A stretch of 30,507 bases of DNA from Chloroflexota bacterium (lineage in GTDB: Bacteria > Chloroflexota > UBA11872), in contig JAPPFO010000206.1 in NCBI GenBank assembly GCA_028875175.1, positions 1 through 30,507 of the forward strand, written 5' to 3'. Position numbers and translations under genes: made by a program. A model generated the notes under the pieces. That model was not told where the DNA came from. It worked only from the letters and a program-made list of their open reading frames with translations, and did not search any database. The first letter of the stretch is position 1. Each line of letters starts with the position of its first letter. Positions 10,280 through 18,898 of the stretch are shown piece by piece.

Positions 10280-10834
10280 TTGACCCGAAAGCACCACGGC
10301 GACCAGGGTCAGACCAGCCTTTTCGACGGCGCCCGCGTATCAAAGACCGACGACCGTATCGCCGCGCTTGGGTCGGTTGACGAGTTGAATTCCGCGCTCG
10401 GTGTTGCCATGAGTTCCTGCCCGGCGGGTGATCACCTGGACCGTTTGGCCTGGGTGCAGACCCGGCTGTTCACCCTGGGCTCGGATCTGGCCAACCCCGG
10501 CGGAAGGGCCCGTGGTGACTGCATCACGTCGTCGGACGTAGCGGCGCTGGACGCGTGGCTTGACGGCTACCGCGCAGATCTACCGCTGCTGCAACACTTC
10601 ATCCTGCCCGGCGGTACGCCTGCGGCGGCCAGCGTCAACCTGGCCCGGACCATTTGCCGCCGCGCCGAGCGCGAAGTCTTCCGACTCGCGTCGGAATCCG
10701 CTGTAAGCCCCGAGGTTCCGGTTTTCCTGAACCGTCTGAGCGACGTGCTCTTTGAACTCGCGCGCGCCCTCAACCACGAGGCAGGCGTCCCCGAGAATGT
10801 GTGGCTCGGCCCGCGCGACCGGCCCGGCGGCTGA
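10280..10834 (+). CDS. PduO-type cob(I)alamin adenosyltransferase
   Basis: Transfers the adenosyl group of ATP to cob(I)alamin to make coenzyme B12. The 184 residues show the family signature near the start (GDQGQTSLFDGARVSKTDDR), followed by SVDELNSALGVA, the ICRRAEREV helix containing the family Arg/Glu motif, and NRLSDVLFELARALN near the C-terminus. It starts with TTG at 10280: no ATG, GTG or TTG lies further upstream in frame, and there is no good Shine-Dalgarno, so the start is uncertain. The N-terminus reads TRKHHGD where most homologues have YTRTGD. A B12-dependent mutase or other consumer is presumably elsewhere. Confidence 0.9.
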   Translation: MTRKHHGDQGQTSLFDGARVSKTDDRIAALGSVDELNSALGVAMSSCPAGDHLDRLAWVQTRLFTLGSDLANPGGRARGDCITSSDVAALDAWLDGYRADLPLLQHFILPGGTPAAASVNLARTICRRAEREVFRLASESAVSPEVPVFLNRLSDVLFELARALNHEAGVPENVWLGPRDRPGG

Positions 10835-10955
10835 TTGAGGCCAGGCTCAGTAGCTCTCGGCTCGAGCGGGACCCGCCCGCGTTTGACAAGCTCCCACCAG
10901 CTCGTCAGCGTCAGCACGTAGGGCTGGGTGATCCACGGTTGAAAGGATCTACGCC

Positions 10956-11783
10956 ATGTATCGATCGGTTCGAGCGGCGGCAATCTCCATCAAGCCCAAG
11001 AAGTGGGACAAGCCCGCCAACGCCGACAAGCTTGAAGACTCCGTACGCCAGGCCGCGGCCCAGGGCGCGGAACTGGTCGTAGCCCCGGAGGGATTCCTCG
11101 AGGGCTACGTCGTTATGGACGTCATTGAGGAACTAGATCTCCGCGCCGCCATGTGGGAGATCGCCGAGCCGCCGGACGGTCCGTACATCACGCGCTTCAG
11201 CAACCTGGCTCGCGAGCTTCGAGTCGTCCTCTGCTTCGGCTACGCCGAGCGGCGCAACGATGGCGTCTACAACGCGGCCATCATCCTGGGGCCCGACGGC
11301 GAGCACTGCGGGACGTACTACAAGACGCAGCTTGCCGAGGGCTCATGCGACGACTGGGACTTCAACCGTCTCGGCTCCAACCTGCAAGCCATCGACACCC
11401 CGGTGGGCCGGGTGGGCACCATGATCTGCAACGACCGTTGGAATCCGCTGATCGCCCGCGCTCAGGTTATGGACGGCGCCCAGGCGATCCTGATTCCCTC
11501 GTTTGGATCGCGCAGCCGCGAGCAGAACCTGGCCGTCATCGCTCGGGCCCGCGAAAACGGGGTGCCGGTGGTTGAAGCCAACGTGGGCGTCAACCTGATC
11601 GTGAGCAAGGGTGAAGTCGTGGCCTACGTCTGGGGGACGGACCGCATCTCGGTGGCCACAATTGAGATACCCCTGCCGCCATCCGCAGACAACGCCCGCG
11701 CCGTGGAGCAGGAATTCATGGTCTGGCGCGGTCCTGAGATGCAGCGCCGCTACGAACGCACCATGGAGCGGGTTGACGGCTAG
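10956..11783 (+). CDS. carbon-nitrogen hydrolase (nitrilase superfamily amidase)
   Basis: A 275-residue protein of the nitrilase/omega-amidase superfamily, which hydrolyses carbon-nitrogen bonds through a Glu-Lys-Cys triad. The triad is visible as E45 (VVAPEGFLEGY), K123 (GTYYKTQLAEG) and C158 (GTMICNDRWNPL). The start ATG at 10956 has AAAGGA upstream (GGA ends 8 nt before it). The substrate cannot be told; candidates include N-carbamoyl-amines and small amides. It is followed by a convergent gene only 7 bp away. The 121-bp upstream gap contains a lone TTGACA without a matching -10 box. Confidence 0.88.
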   Translation: MYRSVRAAAISIKPKKWDKPANADKLEDSVRQAAAQGAELVVAPEGFLEGYVVMDVIEELDLRAAMWEIAEPPDGPYITRFSNLARELRVVLCFGYAERRNDGVYNAAIILGPDGEHCGTYYKTQLAEGSCDDWDFNRLGSNLQAIDTPVGRVGTMICNDRWNPLIARAQVMDGAQAILIPSFGSRSREQNLAVIARARENGVPVVEANVGVNLIVSKGEVVAYVWGTDRISVATIEIPLPPSADNARAVEQEFMVWRGPEMQRRYERTMERVDG

Positions 11784-11790
11784 CGGCGTT

Positions 11791-12129
11791 CTACGACCGC
11801 TCGGCCTCTGTCCGCTCCGCCAGCTCGCGAAGCATTTCCCACGGATAGATGCCGGTGCTGTGGCTGTCGCTCCAGTCGAAGGTGAGCGCATAGTTCCCCA
11901 CCGGCGCAATTCGATAGGCGCGGATGTCGAGCGGGATCGTGTCCGGCTTCAGCAAAGGTGCGCCGGTCAATTCGTCGCGGCAGACGGCGCAGCCGCAGGC
12001 CAGGCGGATCTCCCGTAGGGGAATCTTCGACGACGTGCCGTCGGCCCACTCGATGCCTAGCGCCGTCTCGCCGACGCGACGGATTCCCACCGCGGTGACT
12101 CGGGCCTGCTCTTCGGCGCCCAATCTCAC
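11791..12129 (-). CDS. DUF971 (GBBH-like N-terminal domain) protein
   Basis: A 112-residue single-domain protein. The DUF971 pattern is clear: LGIEWADGTSSKIPLREIR, a CGCAVC motif near residues 45-50, a VGNYALTFDWSDSHSTGIYPW block near 77-97, and a closing MLREL helix. The domain is also found at the N-terminus of gamma-butyrobetaine hydroxylases, where its cysteines bind zinc, and elsewhere beside Fe-S carrier proteins of the Mrp/ApbC group. Its function as a stand-alone protein is not established. The GTG start overlaps the stop of the upstream fusion gene as GTGA, so translation is likely coupled. Confidence 0.85.
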   Translation of the reverse strand: MRLGAEEQARVTAVGIRRVGETALGIEWADGTSSKIPLREIRLACGCAVCRDELTGAPLLKPDTIPLDIRAYRIAPVGNYALTFDWSDSHSTGIYPWEMLRELAERTEAERS

Positions 12130-14594
12130 TGGGCGGCGCTGGCGACCAGGTGCTCGATTTCGTCGGCCAGCGATGCCGCCGCGACAGGTCCTTCGCCTTC
12201 GGCCATCACTCGAAAGACCGGGCGGTCATCGTCGGGGACCACCACTGCCCGCTCGTAGCCTTCGCCGAATACCACCCCATCGATCTCCCCCTCGTCACTG
12301 CGGTCGGGATGCGAGTTAAGGACGCGCATCAGCTGCGCCCGTCGCTCCCACGCCACCGCAACCTCTCGTTGCGCCAGCGTGAAGGCGGGCAGCGAACTGA
12401 CGCGGGCCGAGACGGATAGATCACTCAACGCCTGAGCGCTGACGAGATGCACCAGAGTCGCCATGGCGTCCGGCCCCGGATGGAGGTTTGGAAAGGCCAG
12501 GGCATTCCGCCCGTTGGCCGCGACCGCTGCCTGTTCGCGATCACTCACTTGCATCATGTTGGCCACATTGGCCTGCGTGCGAATAGGGGTGAATCCCAAT
12601 TCGCTGGCATACGACGACAGGCTATTTGGCACCGTGAACGGCACGGCCAGCGGACCGGAGATTCCGCGCGCCCTCAGGCCGTCAAGGACAAGCGCGATGA
12701 CGGTTAGGCTGTCGATCGGCGCTCCTTGCTCGTCTACCAGCCAGATTCGGTTTCCGTCCGGCCCTACCACGGCGCCAAAGGTCGCGCCCACCGCGGTAAC
12801 AATTCGTCCTAAGCGGGCCAACCGTTCCTCGATCGCCATTCCGCCGGAGCCAACGTCGACCGGCGAGGCATCCACGGCCGTGTCGCGCACTCTAAGGCGG
12901 TTCAGGACGCTCAGCAGCGTTTCGCCACAGGTTCCGTCGCTATAGTCAACGACCACGCCGACGTGGCGGTGCGTCACTTCGGGATTGGCCACGACGCGCA
13001 GCAAAGCCTCCTGATATGCCTCAACGGCGGCCGCCACAGTGATCTCGGCGATCGACTCGGAGCCAACCCGCCGGAAGTCCTCCCGCATGAACGTGGCTTC
13101 GATCTTGCGCTGCTCGGTGGGTCGGATGTCCACGCCGCGCGGGTTCGTGAAGCGCACGTCCACAGCCGACGCGTCGTACGGTGATGTGCGCACGTGCGTC
13201 GCGCCCTCGGCGTCAAATCGAGCGCATGAAAAACGCGCGACCGGAAAGGGCGTGGCGCCAATGTCGATCACGCGCACGCCCACCGAGGCCAAACCGGCCA
13301 TGAGCGCGCGTTTCACCATGCGGGCTGGACGTGTCTGGTCACGGTTGGCAACCACTGACGAGCCCTCGGGCAACGCACTGCCCCAGGCGGCGCCAAGCCG
13401 GGCGGCGAACTCAGGCGTCAGCTCAAAGTTCGCCAGTCCCGCCACACCGCCGTGCGCAAATATCGTGCGGCGCGCCTGCGACGCGTGAATCAGGCTCCGG
13501 TCCACGACCACGCCGGCATCCACGAATTTCCGCGGCCAGATTCGAACGCCCGGACGGACCGACGAGCCGTCGGCCAGCGTGCTCCGATCGCCAATCACCA
13601 CATCTTCGCCGATGGCAACCCCGCGTCCGAGATTCGCGTGACGCGCCACGATGCAGCGCTCGAGTTTGGCGCCCACGCCGACGACCACATTTCCACTAAT
13701 CACGGCTTCGCTGACGGCGGCACGCTCAGCGATCACGGTGTTGTCTCCGATGACCGCCGGACCGTCTATCCGCGCGTGGGCATGTACCTGGCTCCCACGC
13801 CCGACGTAGACAGACCCTCGCATCCGCGCGGTCGGATCAACGCGAGCCGTGGGGTCCACAGTGGCCGCGTCAGAGCGATACGGCGGCCCGCCATAGGTGC
13901 GCACGCGCCCCGATACCAGATCGGCATTCGCGGCTCGATAGGCGTCGAGCGTGCCGATGTCGGTCCAATAGCCGCCGACGACGTGACCGTAAAGCGGCCG
14001 CCGGCCCGCCAGCATGGCCGGGAAGACGTCCATTGAGAAGTCAACCTGCGTTCCGGCCGGAATCAGGTCAAAGACTGACGGATCCAGCATGTAGATGCCG
14101 GTGTTCGCCGCGTCGCTCAGCACCTCGCCCCAGGATGGCTTCTCCTGAAAGCGCACAATTCGCCCGTCCTCCTCCGTTACCACCACGCCGTATTCCAGCG
14201 GGTTGGGAACCCGGGCCAGCAGCAGCGTGGCCTGAGAATCGCCGGCCTCGTGCGCATCGGCCAGCGCCGTCAGGTCCACGTCGGTCAGCGCATCGCCCGA
14301 GATCACCAGGAACGGCTCAGTCAGCTGGTCGCGGGCCAGCGCCACGCTGCCGGCAGTACCCAACGGCTCGTTCTCGTAGGTATACGTGATCCGCAGTCCG
14401 AAGTCCTCGCCCGACTGGAAGTAATTCTCGATCGTGGAGCCGAGGTAGTGCAGCGTGACAATTACGTCGGTGAAGCCGTGCGCGCGCAGCAGCCGCAGGA
14501 TGTGCTCCATGACGGGCGCGTCGCCCAGCATCGCCATTGGCTTGGGGCGCTCAATGGTCAGCGGTCGCAGCCGGGAGCCTTCGCCTCCGGCCAT
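12126..14594 (-). CDS. fused mannose-1-phosphate guanylyltransferase-like / hexapeptide / degenerate phosphohexomutase protein
   Basis: An 822-residue protein with three parts. Residues 1-230 are a sugar nucleotidyltransferase: MAGGEGSRLRPLT, ERPKPM, the metal site SGDALTD (D101), FQEKP and the closing WTDIGT. Residues about 245-352 are left-handed beta-helix hexapeptide repeats. From about 375 to the end is a phosphomannomutase-like domain. The mutase lacks both key motifs: where TASHNP with the phosphoserine is expected it has RTSPYDAS (469-476), and the DGDADR metal loop is replaced by GPDGNR. This layout is known from cyanobacteria and actinobacteria. The likely activity is NDP-hexose synthesis (GDP-mannose or similar). 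ATG at 14594 is the only standard start, yet conserved coding continues upstream (AVV before MAGGEG). Confidence 0.85.
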   Translation of the reverse strand: MAGGEGSRLRPLTIERPKPMAMLGDAPVMEHILRLLRAHGFTDVIVTLHYLGSTIENYFQSGEDFGLRITYTYENEPLGTAGSVALARDQLTEPFLVISGDALTDVDLTALADAHEAGDSQATLLLARVPNPLEYGVVVTEEDGRIVRFQEKPSWGEVLSDAANTGIYMLDPSVFDLIPAGTQVDFSMDVFPAMLAGRRPLYGHVVGGYWTDIGTLDAYRAANADLVSGRVRTYGGPPYRSDAATVDPTARVDPTARMRGSVYVGRGSQVHAHARIDGPAVIGDNTVIAERAAVSEAVISGNVVVGVGAKLERCIVARHANLGRGVAIGEDVVIGDRSTLADGSSVRPGVRIWPRKFVDAGVVVDRSLIHASQARRTIFAHGGVAGLANFELTPEFAARLGAAWGSALPEGSSVVANRDQTRPARMVKRALMAGLASVGVRVIDIGATPFPVARFSCARFDAEGATHVRTSPYDASAVDVRFTNPRGVDIRPTEQRKIEATFMREDFRRVGSESIAEITVAAAVEAYQEALLRVVANPEVTHRHVGVVVDYSDGTCGETLLSVLNRLRVRDTAVDASPVDVGSGGMAIEERLARLGRIVTAVGATFGAVVGPDGNRIWLVDEQGAPIDSLTVIALVLDGLRARGISGPLAVPFTVPNSLSSYASELGFTPIRTQANVANMMQVSDREQAAVAANGRNALAFPNLHPGPDAMATLVHLVSAQALSDLSVSARVSSLPAFTLAQREVAVAWERRAQLMRVLNSHPDRSDEGEIDGVVFGEGYERAVVVPDDDRPVFRVMAEGEGPVAAASLADEIEHLVASAAQ

Positions 14595-14735
14595 GACGAC
14601 GGCGTGTGTGGGGATTCGATCAGCCGCAACGAGGGTCGCGTTCTCAGTCTACGGGCGGTCCATGCCATGTCAACGCCGCCTCGTCGCTCCGTATCCTGTA
14701 CGACAGTTCCCTGGGGTGCCCGTAGCGTCAAATCC

Positions 14736-15440
14736 ATGCCGCCTGACAACACGCCCACGATCGCCGTAATCGTGCCCACATATAACGAGCGCGGAAACCC
14801 TGGCCCGCTGGTAGAGCAGGTGAGCGCCGCGCTTGAGGGCGCGCCATTTCGCATCCTGTTCGCGGACGACAGCACCGACGACACGACCGGTGAGATCGAA
14901 GCCCTGGCCCGCGACAACCCCGCCGTCAGCCTGAACCACAGCTCGAGCCGGCGCGGCCTGGCGCGCGCCGTCGTTGATGCGCTCGATGGCCTGACCGAGG
15001 ACCTGGTGGTCGTGATAGACGGCGACTTGCAGCATCCGCCCAACGTTGTGCCACACCTCGTCGCCGCCTTAGAGGCCGGAGCCGACGTTGTCGTTGCCAG
15101 CCGCTACGTGCAAGGCGGGCGCGAACTCGGCCTCGGTGGACCCTGGCGGCGGCTGGTGAGTCGGGGATCATCCCGCGTAGCTCGCATGGTGCTGCCCTCA
15201 GCACGCCGAACGACCGACCCTCTCAGTGGCTTCTTCGCATTTCGCCGCAGCATCCTGACCGACGCGTCCCTGCAGCCGGTCGGCTTCAAGATCCTGCTCG
15301 AAGTCCTCGTCCGCGGTCGCGTTCGCTGCGTCGTCGACGTTCCGTATACGTTTGACCGGCGAGCGCGCGCAACCAGCAAGGCATCAGCCCTCGAGGGTGT
15401 TCGTTTCCTGCGCCACCTGCTGCGGCTGCGGGCGACCTAA
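14736..15440 (+). CDS. family 2 glycosyltransferase, polyprenyl-phosphate mannose synthase-like
   Basis: A 234-residue GT-A enzyme consisting of the catalytic domain only, with no membrane helices. It starts IAVIVPTYNERGNPGPLVEQV, carries FADDSTDDT (D44, D45) for nucleotide binding and the metal motif IDGDLQHPP (D95, D97), then SGFFAFRR and a C-terminal PYTFDRRARATSKAS stretch typical of dolichol- or polyprenol-phosphate mannose synthases. The product would be a lipid-linked sugar used by GT-C enzymes; the sugar is inferred. Start ATG at 14736 fits the domain boundary; an in-frame ATG at 14667 is a longer alternative and neither has a clear ribosome binding site. It is divergent from the nucleotidyltransferase fusion gene, which could supply its sugar nucleotide. 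Confidence 0.85.
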   Translation: MPPDNTPTIAVIVPTYNERGNPGPLVEQVSAALEGAPFRILFADDSTDDTTGEIEALARDNPAVSLNHSSSRRGLARAVVDALDGLTEDLVVVIDGDLQHPPNVVPHLVAALEAGADVVVASRYVQGGRELGLGGPWRRLVSRGSSRVARMVLPSARRTTDPLSGFFAFRRSILTDASLQPVGFKILLEVLVRGRVRCVVDVPYTFDRRARATSKASALEGVRFLRHLLRLRAT

Positions 15441-16264
15441 CCTGCGCCCGACTGCCGAACAACCGCTGCCAGTGCCGCCCCAACGCGTGCCGCCGCGGTT
15501 GTCGCGACGTCGACGACCGCCGAGTGGCCAGCGTCACCCGGCTCATCGTTTCCGGCCACGTTCGTGATGGTCGACAAGGCCCCAACAGTAGCCCCGGCGT
15601 GGCGGGCGACGACAACCTCCGGCGCGGTCGACATGCCCACGGCGTCGGCGCCCAGGCGCCGCAGCAGAACCGTTTCGGCCGGCGTTTCGTACGAGGGTCC
15701 GGCGACCATGGCGTATGTGCCTTCCCGAACCATTAGGCCGGCGTGGCCCAGCGCCTGCGATAGTGCGGCGCGCAGGCTCAGGTCGTATGCCCCGGCCAGC
15801 GCGGGAAAACGCTCGCCACGCGGATCGTTGGGTCCAAGCAACGGGTGGTGTCCAGTCAGTCCAGGCAAGAAGAGGTGATCGGCAATCACCATCACGTCGC
15901 CGGGCCGGTACTGCGGATTCAGCGCGCCGGCTGCGTTCGTCAGCAGCAGGCGCGTCACACCTGCATCCAGCAACGCTCGTACGAAAGAGGCGATCGGCCG
16001 CATGTCGCCATGCTCGTAGAAGTGCGGACGCCCCTGGCAAATCCAAACAGGCACACCGCTCGCCTTCGCCAGTGACACCCGCCCCGGATGCCCCGCCACC
16101 GTGGCGACTGGGAACCCGGGAACCTCCGAGTAGCCCAGGGTCCGGCGTACGTCAAAGGCGTCCACAATCCCGGACAGTCCGCTGCCGCTGATGACCGCCC
16201 AGCGCGGCGGATCGACGCCAGCCGCCGCCCGCAAGACCTCGGCGCCGCAAGCGGCGTCGATCAC
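15437..16264 (-). CDS. punA: purine nucleoside phosphorylase (trimeric, PunA type)
   Basis: Phosphorolyses purine nucleosides such as guanosine and inosine to the free base and (deoxy)ribose-1-phosphate in purine salvage. The 275 residues carry the trimeric-type motifs: ISGSGLSG (25-32), the phosphate-site GRPHFYEHG (H81), LLTNAAGAL (107-115), AGPSYETPAE (189-197; Y192 and E193 contact base/ribose), VGMSTAPEVVVARH and ITN (N235). It starts at GTG 16264, 8 bp after the stop of the recombinase gene, with GAGG running into the start codon; the two genes are probably cotranscribed. Its stop codon overlaps that of the convergent glycosyltransferase gene as CTAA. Confidence 0.92.
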   Translation of the reverse strand: MIDAACGAEVLRAAAGVDPPRWAVISGSGLSGIVDAFDVRRTLGYSEVPGFPVATVAGHPGRVSLAKASGVPVWICQGRPHFYEHGDMRPIASFVRALLDAGVTRLLLTNAAGALNPQYRPGDVMVIADHLFLPGLTGHHPLLGPNDPRGERFPALAGAYDLSLRAALSQALGHAGLMVREGTYAMVAGPSYETPAETVLLRRLGADAVGMSTAPEVVVARHAGATVGALSTITNVAGNDEPGDAGHSAVVDVATTAAARVGAALAAVVRQSGAG

Positions 16265-16272
16265 CTCGGGCG

Positions 16273-17157
16273 TCAGGCCCTCGGACCGCCAGGCGCCCGG
16301 GGCCGATTCTCACGCGCCAGCTCGGCGTATACCTGAGTCGTCGCTGGACTGGCGTGGCCCAGCAGCTTTTGCACTTCACGCACGCTGCTGTCGCCCTGCA
16401 AACGATGGGCGGCAAATGAGTGTCGCAGCGTATGCGGCGTGATTGGCGTCTGGATGTTCGAACGCTGCGCGTAGGCCTTGACAATCAGCCAGAAGCCCTG
16501 ACGGGTCAGCCGGCTGCCGCGATGGTTGAGGAACACCGCCGGCTCGTCGACGCGACGGAGCAGCTTCTCGCGTCCGTTGGTCAGATAGGCCTGCAGCGCC
16601 TCGGCCGACCGCTCGGTCAGGGGCACGGTGCGGGCACTGGCGCCATCCCGCCCCAACACGATGTCCCGTTCCCAACAATCAACATCTTCCAAGTCTAGCC
16701 CTACAAGTTCCGACACACGCATACCGGTGGCGTACAAGGCTTCCAGCATCGCACGGTCGCGCATGCGCTCGGGCGTAGACGCGTCCGCCGCCTGTTCGAG
16801 CAGACGCTCAACCTCTGCGGTGGAAATGATCCGGGGACGACGCCTCGTCACGCGAGCGCCGTCTAGTCCGGCAGTGGGATCGGCGGCCACTGCCTCCGAG
16901 GACACTAGGTAGCGATACAGCGCCTTCACGGCCGCCAGCTTGCGAGCACGCGAGGTCTGCCGGTATTCGCGCTGAATGAGATCGGTCATGAACGAACGGA
17001 CTACCTGCGGAGGAACGTCCCAACCGCTATGACCCGCCTTTCGCACGAAACTCTCAAACTGCCGAAGGTCGCTTCGATATGCGGCCAACGTGTTCTTCGA
17101 CAAGCCGCGCTCGGTTTTCAGATGCTGGACAAAGTCATCCACGTTGGCGCGCATCAT
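16273..17157 (-). CDS. tyrosine recombinase of the XerC/XerD type
   Basis: A site-specific recombinase of the kind that resolves chromosome dimers at dif. From the ATG at 17157 it has 294 residues, the normal Xer length, with the SAM-like N-terminal domain (FVQHLKTERGLSKNTLAAYRSDLRQF) and the catalytic domain. Four catalytic residues are visible: R147 (GMRVSEL), H242 and R245 (HTLRHSFA), H268 (LGHASP), with nucleophile Y277 (TTQVYAEL). The beta-hairpin that normally reads GKGNKER has GRDGASAR, so no lysine is present. Longer starts exist at 17154, 17223 and 17247; I chose 17157 for family fit, although it has no clear ribosome binding site. XerC and XerD cannot be separated by eye. Confidence 0.85.
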   Translation of the reverse strand: MMRANVDDFVQHLKTERGLSKNTLAAYRSDLRQFESFVRKAGHSGWDVPPQVVRSFMTDLIQREYRQTSRARKLAAVKALYRYLVSSEAVAADPTAGLDGARVTRRRPRIISTAEVERLLEQAADASTPERMRDRAMLEALYATGMRVSELVGLDLEDVDCWERDIVLGRDGASARTVPLTERSAEALQAYLTNGREKLLRRVDEPAVFLNHRGSRLTRQGFWLIVKAYAQRSNIQTPITPHTLRHSFAAHRLQGDSSVREVQKLLGHASPATTQVYAELARENRPRAPGGPRA

Positions 17158-17338
17158 CGCCGCCGGTGAGTGTCTGGCATTTGGACCTCGTATTCCCTGG
17201 CGCGGGCGGCGGTCTGATTGCATCGAACCGCCTCCCGCCGCGCACACCGTGCGGAAAGGGACCGTTATGTTAACACCAAAATATCGGGAATCGCGGTCTC
17301 TGGCCTAGAATTCGCAGTTTTTCCGGGAAGCCACTCCA

Positions 17339-18592
17339 ATGCGCGTTGACTTGGCCTACGGCGACGGCGTCTTGCCCATTGACCTCGCCATGGACGCCGA
17401 CGTCATCGAACCGCGCGACCCACCCCGCATCGACGAGCCGAGTCAGGCGCTGCGCGAAGCCCTGCGCCGTCCCATCGCCAGCCCGTCGCTGGCTGATCTG
17501 GTTCCATCGGACGGCTCGATTGTCGTCGTAATCAGCGACAGCACCCGGCCCGCACCGAATCGGCTGATGCTAGAAGCGCTGCTGGGCGAGCTAGGCGCCC
17601 ACGTGGCCGGCCGCATGGACGTGCTGGTCGCCACCGGGCTGCATCGACCCACCCGCGTCGACGAACTGGATCGGATGCTCGGCTCCGAGTTGCGTCGTCA
17701 ACTTCGGGTCACCAATCACGACGCCCACGACGAGTCCAGCTTGCGAGAAATCGGCCGCACCTCGTCGGGTCGCCCCGTGCTCATCAACCGCCGCTACCTG
17801 GACGCGGACGTTCGCATTACGCTGGGCCTGATCGAGCCGCACTTCTTCGCCGGCTTTAGCGGCGGCGCCAAGCTGATCCTGCCCGGGGTAGCCGGCGCGG
17901 CAAGCATCCTGCGCAATCACGATGCCGAGATGATCGGCAACCCCAACGCGCGCTGGGGCAACCTGGTCGGCAATCCCATTCACCGCGAGCAGCGCGAAGC
18001 CGCACGCTTGGCCGGCTGCGAGTTCTGCGTCAACGTCACCATCGCGGGAGACGGCGCGATCACCGGCATCTTCGCCGGGGAGTTGGAAGGCGCGCACGAC
18101 GCCGGTTGCCAGGCCGCCCTGCAGGCGGCGATGCAGCCAGTGGACGAGCCCTACGACGTCGTCATCACCACCAATGGCGGGCATCCGCTGGACCTCAATC
18201 TCTACCAGGCGGTGAAGGGCATGGATGCGGCGGCGCAGATCGTGCGTCCCGGCGGACACATCGTGATGGCCGCCGAGTGCCGCGAAGGCGCCGGACACGG
18301 TGACTTCGTGCACATCCTCCGCGAACACCAGACGCCGGACGCGATGGTCAGGTCCATTCAGAATGCGCCGCGCGTGCGGGGCGACCAGTGGCAGAACCAG
18401 ATCTTCGGGCGAGTCCTCGCCAGCGCCACGGTGCACTTGCGCGCCGATGGGCTGACTGACGACGAGATTCACGCCGCCCACTGCGTTCCCTGCCCGGATG
18501 TCGCTCGACGCACCCATGAACTCGTCGGCGACTCAGGCCGAGCCTGCGTGCTCCCGCGTGGTCCGTTCACGATTCCCTACATTGCCGCCTAG
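17339..18592 (+). CDS. larA: LarA-family nickel-pincer racemase/epimerase (lactate racemase-like)
   Basis: A 417-residue member of the LarA family (DUF2088), whose founding member racemises lactate using a nickel-pincer nucleotide bound to lysine. Corresponding residues are visible: H102 (ATGLHRPTR), H168 and K178 (GLIEPHFFAGFSGGAKLILPG; K178 is the expected cofactor-attachment lysine) and H194 (ILRNHDAEM, the expected nickel ligand). Family members act on various alpha-hydroxy acids, so the substrate is open. The cofactor genes larB, larC and larE are not in the window. It starts with ATG at 17339. The 90-180 bp divergent gap to the recombinase gene includes a small AT-rich pocket (17264-17284) with the palindrome TGTTAACA. 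Confidence 0.85.
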   Translation: MRVDLAYGDGVLPIDLAMDADVIEPRDPPRIDEPSQALREALRRPIASPSLADLVPSDGSIVVVISDSTRPAPNRLMLEALLGELGAHVAGRMDVLVATGLHRPTRVDELDRMLGSELRRQLRVTNHDAHDESSLREIGRTSSGRPVLINRRYLDADVRITLGLIEPHFFAGFSGGAKLILPGVAGAASILRNHDAEMIGNPNARWGNLVGNPIHREQREAARLAGCEFCVNVTIAGDGAITGIFAGELEGAHDAGCQAALQAAMQPVDEPYDVVITTNGGHPLDLNLYQAVKGMDAAAQIVRPGGHIVMAAECREGAGHGDFVHILREHQTPDAMVRSIQNAPRVRGDQWQNQIFGRVLASATVHLRADGLTDDEIHAAHCVPCPDVARRTHELVGDSGRACVLPRGPFTIPYIAA

Positions 18593-18683
18593 GCCCGGGT
18601 AGCGACCGACGGCCAGACGCCAACGGCATAACCTCAGTAGACTCCCTACGATGGCGGTTCGGCCGCGGCGGAGGATCAATCAC

Positions 18684-18896
18684 GTGGAAGGCACCTCAGC
18701 GAACGGCGACCACCAGCACGAGCACGTGTTTCAGGAGGTCTACCTCAGCGACGCCGTGGCCATCTCCGAAGAGACCACCCACGGCACGGTCACGCTTGAG
18801 CTCTTTGAGCGCGGCCTCGTGATGCACATGGAAAAGGAAGAGGGCCTGGAGCTGGCCCGTGCGTTCACCGCGCTGGCGCGATACCTGGAGGACTAG
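18684..18896 (+). CDS. small protein of unknown function
   Basis: A 70-residue acidic protein; I do not recognise its family. It begins with a hydrophilic, His-rich stretch (NGDHQHEHVFQEV), then a beta-like segment (VTLELFERGLVMHMEKEEG), and ends in a helix (LELARAFTALARYLED). I chose GTG at 18684 because GGAGGA lies 8 nt upstream; ATG at 18651 would add 11 mostly basic residues without a ribosome binding site. The strong ribosome binding site and regular secondary-structure pattern support a real gene. It is 91 bp after larA on the same strand and its stop is 2 bp from the stop of the convergent amidohydrolase gene. Confidence 0.6.
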   Translation: MEGTSANGDHQHEHVFQEVYLSDAVAISEETTHGTVTLELFERGLVMHMEKEEGLELARAFTALARYLED

Positions 18897-18898
18897 TT

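Noticed and set aside
10883..10888. TTGACA as a -35 box for the nitrilase-family gene
   Set aside because: No -10-like hexamer occurs 16-18 bp downstream.
17264..17311. Promoters in the gap between the Xer recombinase and larA
   Set aside because: There is an AT-rich pocket and a TAGAAT hexamer at 17306, but no -35 partner on either strand at suitable spacing.
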